NCBI GenBank assembly: GCA_026706225.1 | Contig: JAPOZE010000491.1 | Coordinates: 1-9,854, forward strand | Source of the DNA: Acidobacteriota bacterium | GTDB taxonomy: Bacteria > Acidobacteriota > Terriglobia > Versatilivoradales > Versatilivoraceae | Length of the DNA stretch: 9,854 bases | Reading direction: 5' to 3' | Shown here: in pieces, positions 9,212 to 9,854 of the stretch | How the letters are laid out: each line of letters starts with the position of its first letter | How positions within the stretch are numbered: position 1 is the stretch's first letter | The notes under the pieces: model-generated | The model's input: only the letters and a program-made list of their open reading frames with translations | The model's database searches: none | Told to the model about the DNA's origin: nothing | Made by a program: the position numbers and the translations under genes

Positions 9212-9854
9212 ATGACCAAGAGAGATTTGCTCGGGCTGACGGTCTTGTGTGCTTTCGGCGCCTTGTGCCTGGCCGCCTGTCAACAGGCGCCGGTGGAAGA
9301 GCCGGCGCCGGCGGGGCCGCCCTTCAGCGCCTCCATCGAGGTGGACGACACTCTCTATCTGTCCGGACAGGTGGGTCTGGACCCGGAGACCCGGGAGATG
9401 GCCTCGGGAATCGAAGCGGAGACCAAGGTCACCATGGAGAACCTGAAGCGGGAACTGGAGGCCAGGGGATACGGCTTCTCCGACGTGGTGGCCACCCACG
9501 TATGGCTGACCGATATGAAGCAGATCGGTCCGATGAGCCAGGTCTATCGCTCCTTCCTCGAGCAGGACAAGCTTCCCAGCCGCACCACCGTCGCGGTTTC
9601 GGAGCTGGCGCTGGGAGCCAGCGTGGAAATCGCCATGGTCGCCGTGCGGGGAGAGAAGCGGTACGTCTATCCCGAAGGGACCGAGCCCGGCAAGGCGCCC
9701 TACAGTCCCGGCGTGATGGCCGGCGACCGCCTTTTCGTGTCGGGTCAGGCCGGAGTCATTCCGGGAACGGCACCGCCCAAACTGGTCGAAGGCGACGTCA
9801 AGGCGCACGTGACCCAGACCCTCAAGAATATCGAGACCGTGCTGAAAGCGGCCG
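9212..9854 (+). CDS. Tandem-RidA lipoprotein, C-terminus beyond window
   Basis: 214 codons are present. The ATG at 9212 has GGAGGAG (9197-9203) 8 nt upstream. The N-terminus is a lipoprotein signal: KR, a hydrophobic core and the lipobox LAAC with C23, then a Pro/Glu-rich linker. Residues about 38-147 are a RidA/YjgF domain: YLSGQVG (49-55), a helix with MENLKRELEARG, and PSRTTVAV with the substrate-binding Arg (R124), then VEIAMVAV. A second RidA domain begins at about residue 163 (APYSPGVMAGDRLFVSGQAG) and is cut by the window end. RidA proteins hydrolyse reactive enamine/imine intermediates made by PLP enzymes, normally in the cytosol as trimers. A membrane-anchored, two-domain form is atypical and suggests a periplasmic or outer-surface job. 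It diverges from the PLP-fusion gene, which fits an imine-related theme, but this is inference. Confidence 0.82.
   Translation, partial: MTKRDLLGLTVLCAFGALCLAACQQAPVEEPAPAGPPFSASIEVDDTLYLSGQVGLDPETREMASGIEAETKVTMENLKRELEARGYGFSDVVATHVWLTDMKQIGPMSQVYRSFLEQDKLPSRTTVAVSELALGASVEIAMVAVRGEKRYVYPEGTEPGKAPYSPGVMAGDRLFVSGQAGVIPGTAPPKLVEGDVKAHVTQTLKNIETVLKAA

Overview
This is a GC-rich bacterial window with long GC-driven shadow ORFs and densely packed genes. It holds eight genes: six complete and two cut by the window ends. Exported versions of normally cytosolic enzyme families, an M81/MlrC-type peptidase, and short dispersed intergenic repeats suggest an environmental, Acidobacteriota-like genome. 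That placement is an impression; no rRNA or other phylogenetic marker is present.

Layout, left to right. (1) A minus-strand gene runs off the left end (1-280). It encodes a Tat-exported protein of the dihydrodipicolinate synthase/N-acetylneuraminate lyase (DHDPS) family. It diverges from (2) a plus-strand amidohydrolase (436-1521). Promoter-like sites for both sit in the 155-nt gap. (3) A second, tandem amidohydrolase paralogue (1737-2837) is followed closely by (4) a small Rieske [2Fe-2S] protein (2912-3358) and (5) a sodium:solute symporter (3386-4924). Genes 3-5 look like one operon. (6) A palindromic repeat (4941-5021) separates the symporter from the convergent minus-strand genes: an MlrC/M81-family metallopeptidase (5015-6502) and, upstream of it in the same direction, a 785-residue protein (6529-8886). 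The latter joins an amidohydrolase domain to a class III PLP aminotransferase domain. (7) A 325-nt divergent promoter region leads to (8) a plus-strand lipoprotein with two RidA domains (9212 onward), cut by the right end.

The gene set reads as an uncharacterised catabolic or scavenging locus. It has one Na+-coupled importer, three amidohydrolase domains, a PLP aminotransferase, a peptidase family known for linearised cyclic-peptide degradation, a small electron carrier, and two exported proteins of the DHDPS and RidA families at the flanks. Schiff-base, enamine and imine chemistry recurs (DHDPS fold, PLP enzyme, RidA), which may be the common theme. The substrate cannot be read from the sequence. 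The most distinctive item is the amidohydrolase-aminotransferase fusion.
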